This document shows positions 32,740-41,485 of a stretch of 64,000 nt of DNA, one piece after another. Numbering within the stretch: the stretch's first letter is position 1; each line of letters starts with the position of its first letter. The stretch lies in contig NZ_JADPJL010000047.1 of NCBI RefSeq assembly GCF_023073415.1, forward strand, positions 248,001 to 312,000, read 5' to 3'. The DNA is from Bradyrhizobium sp. 190 (lineage in GTDB: Bacteria; Pseudomonadota; Alphaproteobacteria; Rhizobiales; Xanthobacteraceae). The notes under the pieces were generated by a model. The model was not told the DNA's origin, did not search any database, and was given only the letters and a program-made list of their open reading frames with translations. The position numbers were made by a program, and so were the translations under genes.

Positions 32740-33747
32740 TCAATGCGATCTCGCCAGACAGAACGCCACGACCTGCTCAAGCGCGGTCTTCATGGGCGAG
32801 GCCGGGAACAGCGCCAGCGCGTCGACGGCCATCGCGCCGTAATGCTGGGCGCGGCTGATCGTGTCTTCCAGCGCGCGGTGCTTGGTCATCAGGCCGATGG
32901 CATGATCGAGGTCGCTGTCGCCGATCTCGCCGCGCTCCAGCGCCTTGATCCAGAACTTGCGCTCGCTGTCATTGCCGCGGCGGAATGCCAGCACCACCGG
33001 CAGCGTGATCTTGCCTTCGCGGAAATCGTCGCCGATGTTCTTGCCGAGTTTCGCGGCCTTGCCGCCATAGTCCAGCACGTCGTCGACGAGCTGGAACGCG
33101 ATGCCGAGATTCATGCCGACCGAGCGGCACGCGGTCTGCTCGGCCTTCGGCCGGTTGGCGATCACGGGTCCGACCTCGCAGGCGGCCGCGAACAGTTCGG
33201 CTGTCTTGCCCCGGATGACGGCGAGGTATTCGTCCTCGGTGGTCGCGGTGTTCTTGGCCGCCGCAAGCTGCATCACTTCGCCCTCGGCGATGGTTGCCGC
33301 AGCGGAAGAGAGAATATCCAGCGCGCGCAGCGAGCCGACCTCGACCATCATGCGGAAGGCCTGGCCGAGCAGGAAGTCGCCGACCAGCACGCTCGCCTCA
33401 TTGCCCCACAGCATCCGCGCCGACAGCTTGCCGCGGCGCAGTTCGCTCTCGTCGACCACGTCGTCATGCAGCAGGGTCGCGGTGTGCATGAACTCGACGG
33501 AGGCGGCGAGCTTGATGTGGCCGTCGCCGGAATAGCCGGTGAGGTTGGCCATCGCCAGCGTCAGCATCGGGCGCAGACGTTTGCCACCGGATGAGATCAG
33601 GTGGTTGGCGACTTCCGGAATCATGGTGACTTCCGACCCCGTCCGCGACAGGATCGTGGCGTTGACCCGCTCCATGTCGGCGGCGACGAGCCCTACAAGC
33701 GCATCTATCGAGGCGTTCGGGCTTTCGAAGGGTACAATAACCGCCAC
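32740..33747 (-). CDS. ispB: Polyprenyl (octaprenyl/decaprenyl) diphosphate synthase
   Basis: A trans-polyprenyl diphosphate synthase that makes the long side chain of ubiquinone. With the GTG start at 33747 it has 335 residues; TTGGAG six bases before this GTG decides the start over a TTG four codons upstream. The first Asp-rich motif is LLHDDVVDES (Asp95, Asp96, Asp99) and the second LVDDVLDY lies near 219. SSGGKRLRPML is the conserved substrate-binding stretch. Chain length cannot be read from the sequence; Bradyrhizobium relatives use ubiquinone-10. Confidence 0.95.
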   Translation of the reverse strand: MAVIVPFESPNASIDALVGLVAADMERVNATILSRTGSEVTMIPEVANHLISSGGKRLRPMLTLAMANLTGYSGDGHIKLAASVEFMHTATLLHDDVVDESELRRGKLSARMLWGNEASVLVGDFLLGQAFRMMVEVGSLRALDILSSAAATIAEGEVMQLAAAKNTATTEDEYLAVIRGKTAELFAAACEVGPVIANRPKAEQTACRSVGMNLGIAFQLVDDVLDYGGKAAKLGKNIGDDFREGKITLPVVLAFRRGNDSERKFWIKALERGEIGDSDLDHAIGLMTKHRALEDTISRAQHYGAMAVDALALFPASPMKTALEQVVAFCLARSH

Positions 33748-33880
33748 GCGGGTCTCCAATTTTGGCCAATTCGCACTATCCTTAATCTACAATAGAAAGT
33801 GCGGGCTATGGCGGCAAGGGCAGGTAGCGGTTGACAGGCCCGATGCCATCGCCGCACCGGGGCAAAAAGGAGAGCGTCAC

Positions 33881-34108
33881 GTGCGGGAATTGCTCAGGAC
33901 CAACGATATCGTGCTGGTTTCCGCAGTCGGCGCGCTGCTCGACGGCGCCAATATCCATCATCTGGTTCTGGACCAGAACATGAGCGTCATCGAGGGATCG
34001 CTCGGCATCCTGCCGCGCCGAATCCTGGTTCATGAGGACGACAATCGTGCGGCCCGCCAGCTGCTGTCCGACGCGGGCCTGGCTCACGAATTGCGCCCCG
34101 ATGACTGA
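33881..34108 (+). CDS. DUF2007-family small protein
   Basis: A 75-residue protein (start GTG at 33881, with AAAAGGAGAG upstream). The sequence MRELLRTNDIVLVSAVGALL and LGILPRRILVHEDDNRAARQ matches the DUF2007 family, a ferredoxin-like fold suggested to act in signalling. It overlaps the following methyltransferase gene by eight bases, and the two form a conserved pair in related genomes by recollection. It is divergent from ispB. Confidence 0.88.
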   Translation: MRELLRTNDIVLVSAVGALLDGANIHHLVLDQNMSVIEGSLGILPRRILVHEDDNRAARQLLSDAGLAHELRPDD

Positions 34109-34868
34109 CCCCGTCCTCGAACTCACCGAGGACGCGTTTCTCGGCGGGCAATTGCGTCTGATGCAACTGAAATCGGGACATCGCGCCGGTCATGATGCGG
34201 TGCTGCTGGCGGCGGCGACCGCGGCCCGTTCGGGCGATCGCGTAGCTGATCTCGGTGCCGGCGTCGGGGTTGCGGGCCTGGCGGTTGCCAGGCGGGTGAC
34301 CGGCATCGATCTGGTCCTGGTCGAGATCGATGCGGCGCTGGCGGGACTTGCGCGCGCCAATGCGGATGCAAATGCGATTCAAGCCGACGTGATCGTGCTC
34401 GATGTGGAAGCCGATGCCACAGCCTTTGCCGCTGCCGGGTTAGCTCCAGATAGCGTCGATGCGGTGCTGATGAATCCGCCCTTCAACGATCCCGCGCGGC
34501 ACCGCGTCTCGCCGGACACCGCGCGCGGGATCGCGCATATGGCGACCGCAACGACGCTCTGGAAATGGGTTCACGCGGCGCGGCGCATTCTCAAATCGAG
34601 GGGAGCGCTGACGCTGATCTGGCGCGCTGATGGAATTGCCGAGGTGCTCTCGGCGCTCGATCACGGGTTCGGGAGCTTGCAGCTCCTGCCGGTTCACGGC
34701 GAGCCGCGGGCGCCTGCCAATCGCATCCTGGTTCGCGCTACCAAGGGTGGACGGGCGCCGACGCAAATCCTTCCCGCTCTGATGCTCAATGACGAGCAGG
34801 GCGTGCCCAATGAAAGGGTGCAGGAGGTTCTGGCCGGGAGGGGGAGCTTGCCGCTCTCGAACCCGTAA
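34101..34868 (+). CDS. tRNA1(Val) (adenine-N6)-methyltransferase-like protein (TrmN6)
   Basis: A 255-residue class I SAM methyltransferase. The SAM motif DLGAGVGVAGL is at 50-60 and the amino-methyltransferase motif NPPF at 125-128 (MNPPFND), as in TrmN6, which methylates A37 of tRNA1(Val). The N-terminus ELTEDAFLGGQLRLMQLKSG, with HRAGHDAVLLAA after it, is typical of that family. It overlaps the DUF2007 gene by eight bases. tRNA as substrate is inferred from family. Confidence 0.9.
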   Translation: MTDPVLELTEDAFLGGQLRLMQLKSGHRAGHDAVLLAAATAARSGDRVADLGAGVGVAGLAVARRVTGIDLVLVEIDAALAGLARANADANAIQADVIVLDVEADATAFAAAGLAPDSVDAVLMNPPFNDPARHRVSPDTARGIAHMATATTLWKWVHAARRILKSRGALTLIWRADGIAEVLSALDHGFGSLQLLPVHGEPRAPANRILVRATKGGRAPTQILPALMLNDEQGVPNERVQEVLAGRGSLPLSNP

Positions 34869-34904
34869 AACTGGCTCGCACGCCCAAATTCCTGGAACAG
34901 GACG

Positions 34905-35003
34905 CTATTGCGGAAGCGTCTCTGACTGTTGCTTGGGCGCTGATGTAAAATGGATCGCGGCCAGAAGGCTGCCGATGAGCATTATCAGCAGGTAGATTTT
35001 CAT
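34905..35003 (-). CDS. Putative 32-residue single-span membrane peptide
   Basis: A very short ORF, MKIYLLIMLIGSLLAAIHFT followed by a polar tail ending LPQ. GGAG lies six bases upstream of the ATG. The hydrophobic segment (residues 3-20) would cross the membrane once. Similar micro-proteins occur in rhizobia, but length makes chance plausible. It lies between convergently and divergently oriented neighbours on its own strand. Confidence 0.4.
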   Translation of the reverse strand: MKIYLLIMLIGSLLAAIHFTSAPKQQSETLPQ

Positions 35004-35129
35004 GTCAGTCTCCGCTGCGCCATTGCAGCTTTAACGTCTGCAATGCAAAAGGCGTTCCGGCCAAAAACGGCGTTTCTGCCTTTGCAATGACAGTGGTGCG
35101 ATAAAAAATGGTTAATTCGAGGTAACGGC

Positions 35130-36041
35130 ATGAGTGAACAAATAAGTGATCGCGCGGGATTGCCGAACCTCATTGACAGGGTGAAGCAACTCATTCCGGC
35201 AAAATTCCGGCGCGACGCCGCCGTCGTTCCGGTGGTGCGCCTGTCGGGTGTCATCGGTGCGGTGACGCCGTTACGGCCGGGCCTGACGCTCGCGGGCATC
35301 GCCAAGACGCTCGAACGCGCTTTCGCCACCAAGCACGCCAAGGCGGTGGCGTTGGTGATCAATTCGCCCGGCGGCTCGCCGGTGCAATCGCGCCAGATCT
35401 ATTTGCGGATCAGGCAGCTTGCCGCGGAAAAGAAACTGCCGGTGCTGGTGTTCGTGGAGGATGTAGCGGCATCCGGCGGCTACATGATCGCCTGCGCCGG
35501 CGACGAGATATTTTGCGATCCGTCCTCGATCCTTGGCTCGATCGGCGTGGTCGGCGGCAGTTTCGGTTTTCAGGACTTGCTCAAGAGAATTGGCGTCGAG
35601 CGGCGGCTTTATACGGCAGGCGAGCACAAGGCGATGCTCGATCCGTTCCTGCCGGAAGACCCCGATGACGTGGCGCGCCTGAAGGCACTTCAGCGCGAGA
35701 TCCACGCCATCTTCATCGCGCTGGTCAAAGGCAGCCGCGGTGCGCGGCTCAAGGGAACCGAGGACGTCCTGTTCACCGGCGAGTACTGGGCGGGCGAGAA
35801 GTCCGTGTCGCTGGGCCTTGCGGACAAGATCGGCGATATCCGCTCGACGCTGCGCGAGCGCTTTGGCGAGAAGGTGCTGACGCCCGTCATTGCGCCCGCA
35901 AGCGGGATGCTGGCCGGCCTGTTGGGCCGGAAGTCGCCGGGGGCGGGCTCGCTGGCCGCATTCGACGGTATCGGAGGATTGCCGGATGACCTGATTTCCG
36001 CGCTCGAAACCCGGGCGATTTGGGCCAAATTCGGGTTCTAG
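35130..36041 (+). CDS. S49-family serine peptidase (SohB/SppA-like)
   Basis: A 303-residue signal-peptide peptidase-type protein. The catalytic Ser115 is in EDVAASGGYMIACA and the general-base Lys167 in YTAGEHKAMLDPF, giving the Ser-Lys dyad; NSPGGSPVQSRQI (78-90) is the oxyanion-side loop. No strong N-terminal membrane segment is visible, unlike E. coli SohB, so it may be cytosolic or peripheral. It is followed by a small gene and glyQ on the same strand. Confidence 0.93.
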   Translation: MSEQISDRAGLPNLIDRVKQLIPAKFRRDAAVVPVVRLSGVIGAVTPLRPGLTLAGIAKTLERAFATKHAKAVALVINSPGGSPVQSRQIYLRIRQLAAEKKLPVLVFVEDVAASGGYMIACAGDEIFCDPSSILGSIGVVGGSFGFQDLLKRIGVERRLYTAGEHKAMLDPFLPEDPDDVARLKALQREIHAIFIALVKGSRGARLKGTEDVLFTGEYWAGEKSVSLGLADKIGDIRSTLRERFGEKVLTPVIAPASGMLAGLLGRKSPGAGSLAAFDGIGGLPDDLISALETRAIWAKFGF

Positions 36042-36140
36042 AAATCAACTGGAGGTCATCGAGCCGCGCCATTTAGTCCCAAAAGCGGAATTGCGGCGCA
36101 GGCCGGCTTGGGCGACAATGCACCTATTGGGGGCTGACAC

Positions 36141-36353
36141 GTGAACGACAAGGATCGACCGATGCCGCCGCTGATCGCATTCGCGGGTGCCCTGGGTGGG
36201 CTCGCCGTGGTCCGATGGGCCTACAAGACTGCCGTCCGCATCAACAGGGAGCTGGAAGAGGCGCGCCTGGCACGCGTCGCCGAAGCCGCCCAGACGTCCG
36301 ACATTCCGACGCTGCGCCGCGACCCCGTCACCGGCGCTTATCGGCCGGGTTAG
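36141..36353 (+). CDS. Small conserved hypothetical protein
   Basis: A 70-residue protein from a GTG at 36141 (TTGGGGG nine bases before). It has one weakly hydrophobic segment (PPLIAFAGALGGLAVVRWAY), a charged helix (VRINRELEEARLARVAEAAQ) and the tail LRRDPVTGAYRPG, a motif common at the end of small alphaproteobacterial proteins. Function unknown. It lies between the S49 protease and glyQ on the same strand. Confidence 0.75.
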   Translation: MNDKDRPMPPLIAFAGALGGLAVVRWAYKTAVRINRELEEARLARVAEAAQTSDIPTLRRDPVTGAYRPG

Positions 36354-36470
36354 AACAAACCCTTAGCGCCAATTGGGCGGTGCCATACCACCGGCACCGC
36401 CTTGATTCCCTGCTTCCGCGTCGATACGGTCCCGCGCTCTTCAACCCCCTTCGCGAGACCGATTCTGCCG

Positions 36471-37406
36471 ATGGACGCACTTCCTGCCCATATGCGCCCG
36501 GAACGTTCGTTCCAGGGCTTCATCCTTGCCCTGCAACGGTTTTGGGCGGAGCAGGGCTGCGTGATCCTGCAGCCCTACGACATGGAAATGGGCGCCGGTA
36601 CGTTCCATCCCGCGACGACCCTGCGTGCGCTCGGGCCGAAGCGCTGGAACGCGGCCTATGTGCAGCCGTCGCGACGGCCCAAGGACGGCCGCTACGGCGA
36701 AAATCCCAACCGGATGCAGCACTATTATCAGTTTCAGGTGATCATGAAGCCGTCGCCGCCGAACCTTCAGGACCTGTACCTGAAGTCGCTGGCCGCCATC
36801 GGCATCGATTCCAGCCTGCACGACATCCGTTTCGTCGAGGACGATTGGGAGAGTCCGACGCTCGGCGCGTGGGGGCTGGGCTGGGAGTGCTGGTGCGACG
36901 GCATGGAAGTCAGCCAGTTCACTTATTTCCAGCAGGTCGCGGGCGTCGAATGCGCGCCTGTGGCGGGCGAGCTCACCTACGGGCTGGAACGATTGGCGAT
37001 GTATGTGCAGGGTGTCGATCGCGTCTACGATCTCAACTTCAACGGTCGCGACGGCGCCGACAAGGTCACCTATGGCGACGTCTTCCTGCAGGCCGAGCAG
37101 GAATATTCCCGGCACAATTTCGAATATGCCGACACCACGATGCTGTTCGAGCAATTCAAGATGGCCGAGGACGCCTGCAAAAAGTATCTCGCCGCTGGGT
37201 GGCGCGAGGGCGGCAACCAGAAAGAACATCTGATGGCGCTGCCGGCCTATGACCAGTGCATCAAGGCGAGCCACGTCTTCAACCTGCTCGACGCCCGCGG
37301 CGTGATCTCGGTGACGGAGCGGCAGAGTTACATCATGCGCGTGCGCGAACTGGCAAAAGCCTGCGGCGACGCCTGGGTTCACACCGAAGCGGGCAGGGCG
37401 GTCTGA
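36471..37406 (+). CDS. glyQ: Glycyl-tRNA synthetase alpha subunit
   Basis: The alpha subunit of the heterotetrameric (alpha2beta2) bacterial GlyRS, carrying the class II aminoacylation core that charges tRNA-Gly. The 311-residue protein starts MDALPAHMRPERSFQGFILA and shows the family segments GCVILQPYDMEMGAGTFHPA, QPSRRPKDGRYGENPNRMQH and VAGELTYGLERLAMYVQGVD. Its stop codon overlaps the ATG of glyS (TGATG), so the subunits are translationally coupled. Confidence 0.97.
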   Translation: MDALPAHMRPERSFQGFILALQRFWAEQGCVILQPYDMEMGAGTFHPATTLRALGPKRWNAAYVQPSRRPKDGRYGENPNRMQHYYQFQVIMKPSPPNLQDLYLKSLAAIGIDSSLHDIRFVEDDWESPTLGAWGLGWECWCDGMEVSQFTYFQQVAGVECAPVAGELTYGLERLAMYVQGVDRVYDLNFNGRDGADKVTYGDVFLQAEQEYSRHNFEYADTTMLFEQFKMAEDACKKYLAAGWREGGNQKEHLMALPAYDQCIKASHVFNLLDARGVISVTERQSYIMRVRELAKACGDAWVHTEAGRAV

Positions 37407-39700
37407 TGCCTGATCTTCTGTTAGAACTTTTCTCCGAAGAGATCCCCGCGCGCATGCAGGCGAAGGCGGCGGACGATTTGCGCCGCATGGTCACCGACAA
37501 GCTCGTCGCCGAGGGCCTTGTTTACGAAGGCGCAAAAGCGTTCGCGACGCCGCGGCGGCTGGCGCTCACCGTGCACGGCATTCCGGCGCGGCAGTCCGAC
37601 CTGAAGGAAGAACGCCGCGGCCCGCGCGTCGGCGGCCCCGATGCGGCGATCCAGGGATTCTTGAAGGCCACAGGCCTTGTCCGGATCGAAGACGCCAAGA
37701 TCCAGACCGACCCGAAGAAGGGCGACTTCTACATCGCGCTGATCGAAAAGCCGGGACGTGCCACGATCGACGTGCTCGCCGAGATCCTGCCTGTCATCAT
37801 CAGAACCTTCCCCTGGCCGAAATCGATGCGCTGGGGCGAACGCTCGGCCAAGTCGGGTTCGCTCTCCTGGGTGCGGCCGCTGCATTCGATCATCGCGACC
37901 TTTGGTCCGGAGACCGAAGAGCCCGACGTGGTGAAGTTTTCCGTCGACGGCATCGAGGCCGGGCAGACCACGTTCGGCCACAGATTCATGGCGCCGGCTG
38001 CGATCTCCGTGCGCCGCTTCGAGGATTACGAAGCCAAGCTGAAGGCGGCCAAGGTCGTGCTGGACCCGCAGGCGCGCAAGGACATCATCCTCGCCGACGC
38101 CAAGCAGTTGGCGTTCGCGCAAGGTTTTGAACTCGTCGAGGACCAGGTGCTGCTGGACGAGGTCGCCGGCCTCGTGGAGTGGCCGGTTGCGCTGATGGGG
38201 TCGTTCGACGAGGAATTTTTGTCGATCCCGGGCGAAGTGATCCGCGCCACCATCCGCAACAACCAGAAATGCTTTGTCGTCAGCGATCCCAAGACGGGCA
38301 AGCTCACCAACAAGTTCATTCTCACCGCCAACATCGAAGCCGCCGACGGCGGCAAGACCATCATCGGTGGCAACGAACGCGTGATCCGCGCGCGGCTGTC
38401 GGACGCGAAATTCTTCTACGAAACCGACCTGAAGACGAAGCTCGAAGCCCGCTTGCCGAAGTTCGAGCAGATCGTGTTCCACGAAAAGCTAGGCACGCAG
38501 GCCGAACGGATCAAGCGGATCGAGCGGCTGGTGGCCGAGATCGCGCCGCTGGTCGGCGCCGATGTCGAAAAGGCCAAGCGCGCCGCGCATCTGGCGAAAG
38601 CTGATTTGCTCACCGAAGTCGTCGGCGAGTTCCCAGAGCTGCAAGGCTTGATGGGGAAGTACTATGCGCTGGCACAGGGCGAAGACGCCTCCGTCGCCGC
38701 CGCGAACGAGGAGCATTACAAGCCGCAAGGACCCGCCGATCGCGTGCCGAACGATCCGCTGAGCGTGTCGGTCGCGCTGGCTGACAAGATCGATACGCTC
38801 GTCGGATTCTGGGCGATCGATGAAAAGCCGACTGGAAGCAAAGATCCATATGCCCTGCGGCGAGCGGCGCTGGGCGTCATCAGGTTGATACTAGAGAACC
38901 AACTTAGGGTCCGAATAACAGATTTGGCTGCGAGTTCTTATCTTTGGCACCTCGCGCTGATCAACTCTCAGTGGCGATTGTTTTCATACGATGGCGCTGA
39001 AGATAGTTCGCAGCTCATTGCATGTGATTCTATACAAGATTGGTCAAAGTATTCTGAGAGACAGCTCTTTGTAATGTACGGACGAGCTAGAAGTCCTCAT
39101 GAAGGTGATGATGAGATTGCATTTCCTGATCAACCTGGGGGGCCATTTCGTTGGCCTAAGATTAAATCTTTGCCAAGGGATATGCTCTCCTTCTTCGCCG
39201 ACCGCTTGAAGGTCCAGCTCCGCGACCAGGGCGCGCGTCACGATCTCGTGGATGCCGTGTTCTCGCTCGGCGGCCAGGACGATCTGCTGTTAGTGGTCCG
39301 CCGCGTCGAAGCGCTCGGAAAGTTCCTTGACACCGACGATGGCAAGAACCTGCTTGCAGGGATCAAGCGCGCGAGTAACATCCTTGCGATCGAGGAGAAA
39401 AAGGACAAGCGCGCGTTTGACGGCGCCCCGGATGCCGGGCTTTACAATCTGCCTGAGGAAAAGGCGCTCGCCAACGCGATCGATCAAGTCAAGCGTGAGG
39501 CCGGTGCTGCAGTGCAGAAGGAAGACTTCGCCACCGCGATGAGCGCGATGGCCAAGCTGCGACCGGCAGTCGATGCGTTCTTCGACAAGGTCAAGGTCAA
39601 TGACGATGAACCCAAGGTGCGCGAGAACCGACTAAAGCTTCTGAACGAGATCCGCGCGGCGACCCGCGCGGTTGCGGATTTTTCGAAGATCGAAGGCTAA
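37406..39700 (+). CDS. glyS: Glycyl-tRNA synthetase beta subunit, with an unusual in-frame segment
   Basis: The beta subunit of GlyRS, which binds tRNA-Gly. The 764-residue protein begins MPDLLLELFSEEIPARMQAK and keeps the conserved NNQKCFVV, HEKLGTQAERIKRI and YYALAQGED stretches plus the C-terminal ALRRAALGVIRL and QLRDQGARHDLVDAVF. It is about 75 residues longer than E. coli GlyS (689). Most of the excess lies between ALRRAALGVIRLILE and FADRLKVQL (residues about 493-591), coded by DNA of about 45% GC by hand count (135 of 300 bases, 38881-39180), against 62% in 38761-38820. No stop or frameshift interrupts it. Confidence 0.96.
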   Translation: MPDLLLELFSEEIPARMQAKAADDLRRMVTDKLVAEGLVYEGAKAFATPRRLALTVHGIPARQSDLKEERRGPRVGGPDAAIQGFLKATGLVRIEDAKIQTDPKKGDFYIALIEKPGRATIDVLAEILPVIIRTFPWPKSMRWGERSAKSGSLSWVRPLHSIIATFGPETEEPDVVKFSVDGIEAGQTTFGHRFMAPAAISVRRFEDYEAKLKAAKVVLDPQARKDIILADAKQLAFAQGFELVEDQVLLDEVAGLVEWPVALMGSFDEEFLSIPGEVIRATIRNNQKCFVVSDPKTGKLTNKFILTANIEAADGGKTIIGGNERVIRARLSDAKFFYETDLKTKLEARLPKFEQIVFHEKLGTQAERIKRIERLVAEIAPLVGADVEKAKRAAHLAKADLLTEVVGEFPELQGLMGKYYALAQGEDASVAAANEEHYKPQGPADRVPNDPLSVSVALADKIDTLVGFWAIDEKPTGSKDPYALRRAALGVIRLILENQLRVRITDLAASSYLWHLALINSQWRLFSYDGAEDSSQLIACDSIQDWSKYSERQLFVMYGRARSPHEGDDEIAFPDQPGGPFRWPKIKSLPRDMLSFFADRLKVQLRDQGARHDLVDAVFSLGGQDDLLLVVRRVEALGKFLDTDDGKNLLAGIKRASNILAIEEKKDKRAFDGAPDAGLYNLPEEKALANAIDQVKREAGAAVQKEDFATAMSAMAKLRPAVDAFFDKVKVNDDEPKVRENRLKLLNEIRAATRAVADFSKIEG

Positions 39701-39703
39701 ATC

Positions 39704-40306
39704 ATGGATCGTCAGACGCTCGCCGCTTACGACCTGGATGCGGCGGCGTTCGCGAAGGATTGGGTCGGTCAGCCGGCGCCCGTCGACCTGCAGGAAGTCG
39801 TCGAGCGGTTTTTCGTGCGTGGCGGCACTTCGGCCGATGTCGGCTGCGGCTGCGGCCGGGAGGTCGCCTGGCTCCACGCCAACGGTTTTTCGGCCGTGGG
39901 CTTCGATCCTTCCGAAGGCCTGCTCAACGAGGCGCGCCGGCGATATCCCTCGTTCAAGTTCGCGCATGCCGAATTGCCCGAACTGCGCGGCGTCGGGACG
40001 TTCGATAACGTCCTGTGCGAAACCGTGATCATGCATCTCGACCGCAAGCAGATTGCAGCATCGGTTCGCCGGCTGCTCGATATCGTCAAGCCCAGCGGCA
40101 TTCTCTATCTGAGCTGGCGCGTCACCGAGGGCGCCGATCAGCGCGATGCGCAGGGCCGCCTTTACGCGGCGTTCGACGCCGCCGTGGTGCTGGCGGAACT
40201 GAAGGCGACGACGGTGTTGCTGGATGAAGAGACGGTCAGCGCCTCATCGGGAAAGAAGATTCACCGGCTCGTGGTGAAGAAGCCAGGCCTGGAAATCAGG
40301 GAATAA
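39704..40306 (+). CDS. Class I SAM-dependent methyltransferase
   Basis: A 200-residue methyltransferase of the small UbiE/Methyltransf_25 type. The SAM-binding glycine motif is SADVGCGCGREVAW (residues 43-56), with GFDPSEGLLNEARRRYP as the acidic second strand. The rest, FDNVLCETVIMHLDRKQIAA and VKPSGILYLSWRV, completes the Rossmann-like core. It begins three bases after glyS ends and is probably cotranscribed with glyQS. Substrate unknown. Confidence 0.9.
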   Translation: MDRQTLAAYDLDAAAFAKDWVGQPAPVDLQEVVERFFVRGGTSADVGCGCGREVAWLHANGFSAVGFDPSEGLLNEARRRYPSFKFAHAELPELRGVGTFDNVLCETVIMHLDRKQIAASVRRLLDIVKPSGILYLSWRVTEGADQRDAQGRLYAAFDAAVVLAELKATTVLLDEETVSASSGKKIHRLVVKKPGLEIRE

Positions 40307-40309
40307 ATT

Positions 40310-40404
40310 GTAGGGTGGGCAAAGCGAAGCGTGCCCACCACCTTCCCAACAAACACGCCGCTGGACTGGTGGGCACGTCGCTAACGCTCCTTTGCCCACC
40401 CTAC
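40310..40404. repeat. Palindromic repeat, family A, copy 6
   Basis: GTAGGGTGGGCAAAGCGAAG to TTTGCCCACCCTAC; starts three bases after the methyltransferase stop. It is between convergent genes. Confidence 0.94.
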
Positions 40405-40436
40405 GGCACCGCGTTCGCGATAAGCATCACACAAAG

Positions 40437-40468
40437 AAAACCCCGCCCGGAGGGGACGCCGGGCGGGG
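40437..40468 (-). terminator. Rho-independent terminator of the DUF1236 gene
   Basis: CCCCGCCCGG, eight-base loop, CCGGGCGGGG: a perfect 10-base GC stem. Read on the minus strand the stem is followed by TTTTCTTTG, giving a T-tract for the DUF1236 gene that ends 71 bases upstream. Confidence 0.85.
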
Positions 40469-40539
40469 CTTCGTGTCCGGTCGTGTCTCGCGCACATCCG
40501 CTTGCGCGGCGCCCGGACTAATCGTTCAGGCTACTGAGG

Positions 40540-40902
40540 TCAATCGACCACCTGAACGATGCGACGCGAACGCGGTTCGACCAATATCGTCTGGCCGTTC
40601 ACCACGGTGTAGCGATAGGGCGTCATGCCGAACGATTGCGGCACGTCGTAGTAGGTGACGCCGGCTTCCGGCAGCACCCCACCGACGGTTACGCGCTCGG
40701 AAATCGTGTAGTTCGGCACGCGTTCACGCACGATGTATTCACGGAAGGCCGGCCGCTGGTCGGCAGCGATGCCTTCGTGTTCACCGATGACGACCGTGCT
40801 GCCGCCGGCGGTGCCGGTGGTGATCGTGCTTTGCGCCTGAGCTGCGATCGGGGCAGCCATCGCGCCGGCGATCGCTGCAATGGCAAGTACTCTGTTCCGC
40901 AT
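40540..40902 (-). CDS. DUF1236-family exported protein
   Basis: A 120-residue exported protein with a signal peptide (MRNRVLAIAAIAGAMAAPIA, cleavage after AQA). The conserved DUF1236 region is RVPNYTISERVTVGGVLPEA followed by GVTYYDVP and, at the end, VVNGQTILVEPRSRRIVQVV. Rhizobiales genomes carry many paralogues with unknown function. GAAGGAG precedes the ATG at 40902. A strong terminator follows. Confidence 0.92.
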   Translation of the reverse strand: MRNRVLAIAAIAGAMAAPIAAQAQSTITTGTAGGSTVVIGEHEGIAADQRPAFREYIVRERVPNYTISERVTVGGVLPEAGVTYYDVPQSFGMTPYRYTVVNGQTILVEPRSRRIVQVVD

Positions 40903-41136
40903 GGTCAACTCCTTCGCGAGAAGAGGCGCCAGCTTTCGCCAGCACACACAATGCGGGCCAATTCATCCCGTGCAGCATTGTTCCGGCAAAAACGCGGCCT
41001 CATACGCGGCATTTCTGGGGAATTGTTGAGGAGGCTGGAACCCATTGAAGTGGTGGGCGTCTTGCTATTCCGAAACCGCGCCAGCGGCTAAGTTGCCACC
41101 CTCGATTCGATTCCCCCTCATCAGCCGGAGATTTCA

Positions 41137-41292
41137 ATGACCATCACCGCTGCGCACATTTCCCCGCTCGTCGCCCTGATCGCGGGCGTCTTGATTCTGA
41201 TTATGCCGCGGTTCCTGAATTTCATCGTCGCCATCTACTTGATCGTGGTCGGTTTGGCCGGTCTCGGTGTGTTCAAGATGCTTCGGTTCTAA
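41137..41292 (+). CDS. DUF3096-family small membrane protein
   Basis: A 51-residue hydrophobic protein, too short for many gene callers: MTITAAHISPLVALIAGVLI, then LIMPRFLNFIVAIYLIVVGL and a short basic end KMLRF. CCGGAG lies seven bases before the ATG. Two membrane spans are separated by MPRF, matching the DUF3096 pattern of two helices. Function unknown; family members are common single genes in proteobacteria. Confidence 0.88.
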   Translation: MTITAAHISPLVALIAGVLILIMPRFLNFIVAIYLIVVGLAGLGVFKMLRF

Positions 41293-41343
41293 AGCTCCGC
41301 TTCTGATGCAACCAGAACCGGCGCTTTAGATTTCTGTTTTGAC

Positions 41344-41387
41344 GCGTTTTCTTCACGCGAACCGGTATCCACTTCGCTCGAAAACGC
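41344..41387. repeat. Rhizobial palindromic-like intergenic repeat (GCGTTTTC...GAAAACGC)
   Basis: GCGTTTTC at 41344-41351 and GAAAACGC at 41380-41387, enclosing ACGCGAACCGGTATCCACTT. I recall this sequence as a common dispersed intergenic element in Bradyrhizobium and Rhodopseudomonas; only one copy was noticed in this window. Confidence 0.5.
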
Positions 41388-41485
41388 TATACCGCGCGGG
41401 AAAGCAGGGTTCGCGGCTTGCGCGGAACCCTTCAAAGTGGTGTAAGGCGCGCAATCTTCTCACCTTTTTCGGATAGTTGGAATCC

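Noticed and set aside
38881..39180. Intein in glyS
   Set aside because: No Cys or Ser at a plausible amino-terminal splice point followed by intein blocks, no terminal His-Asn, and the segment (about 100 residues) is too short for an intein.
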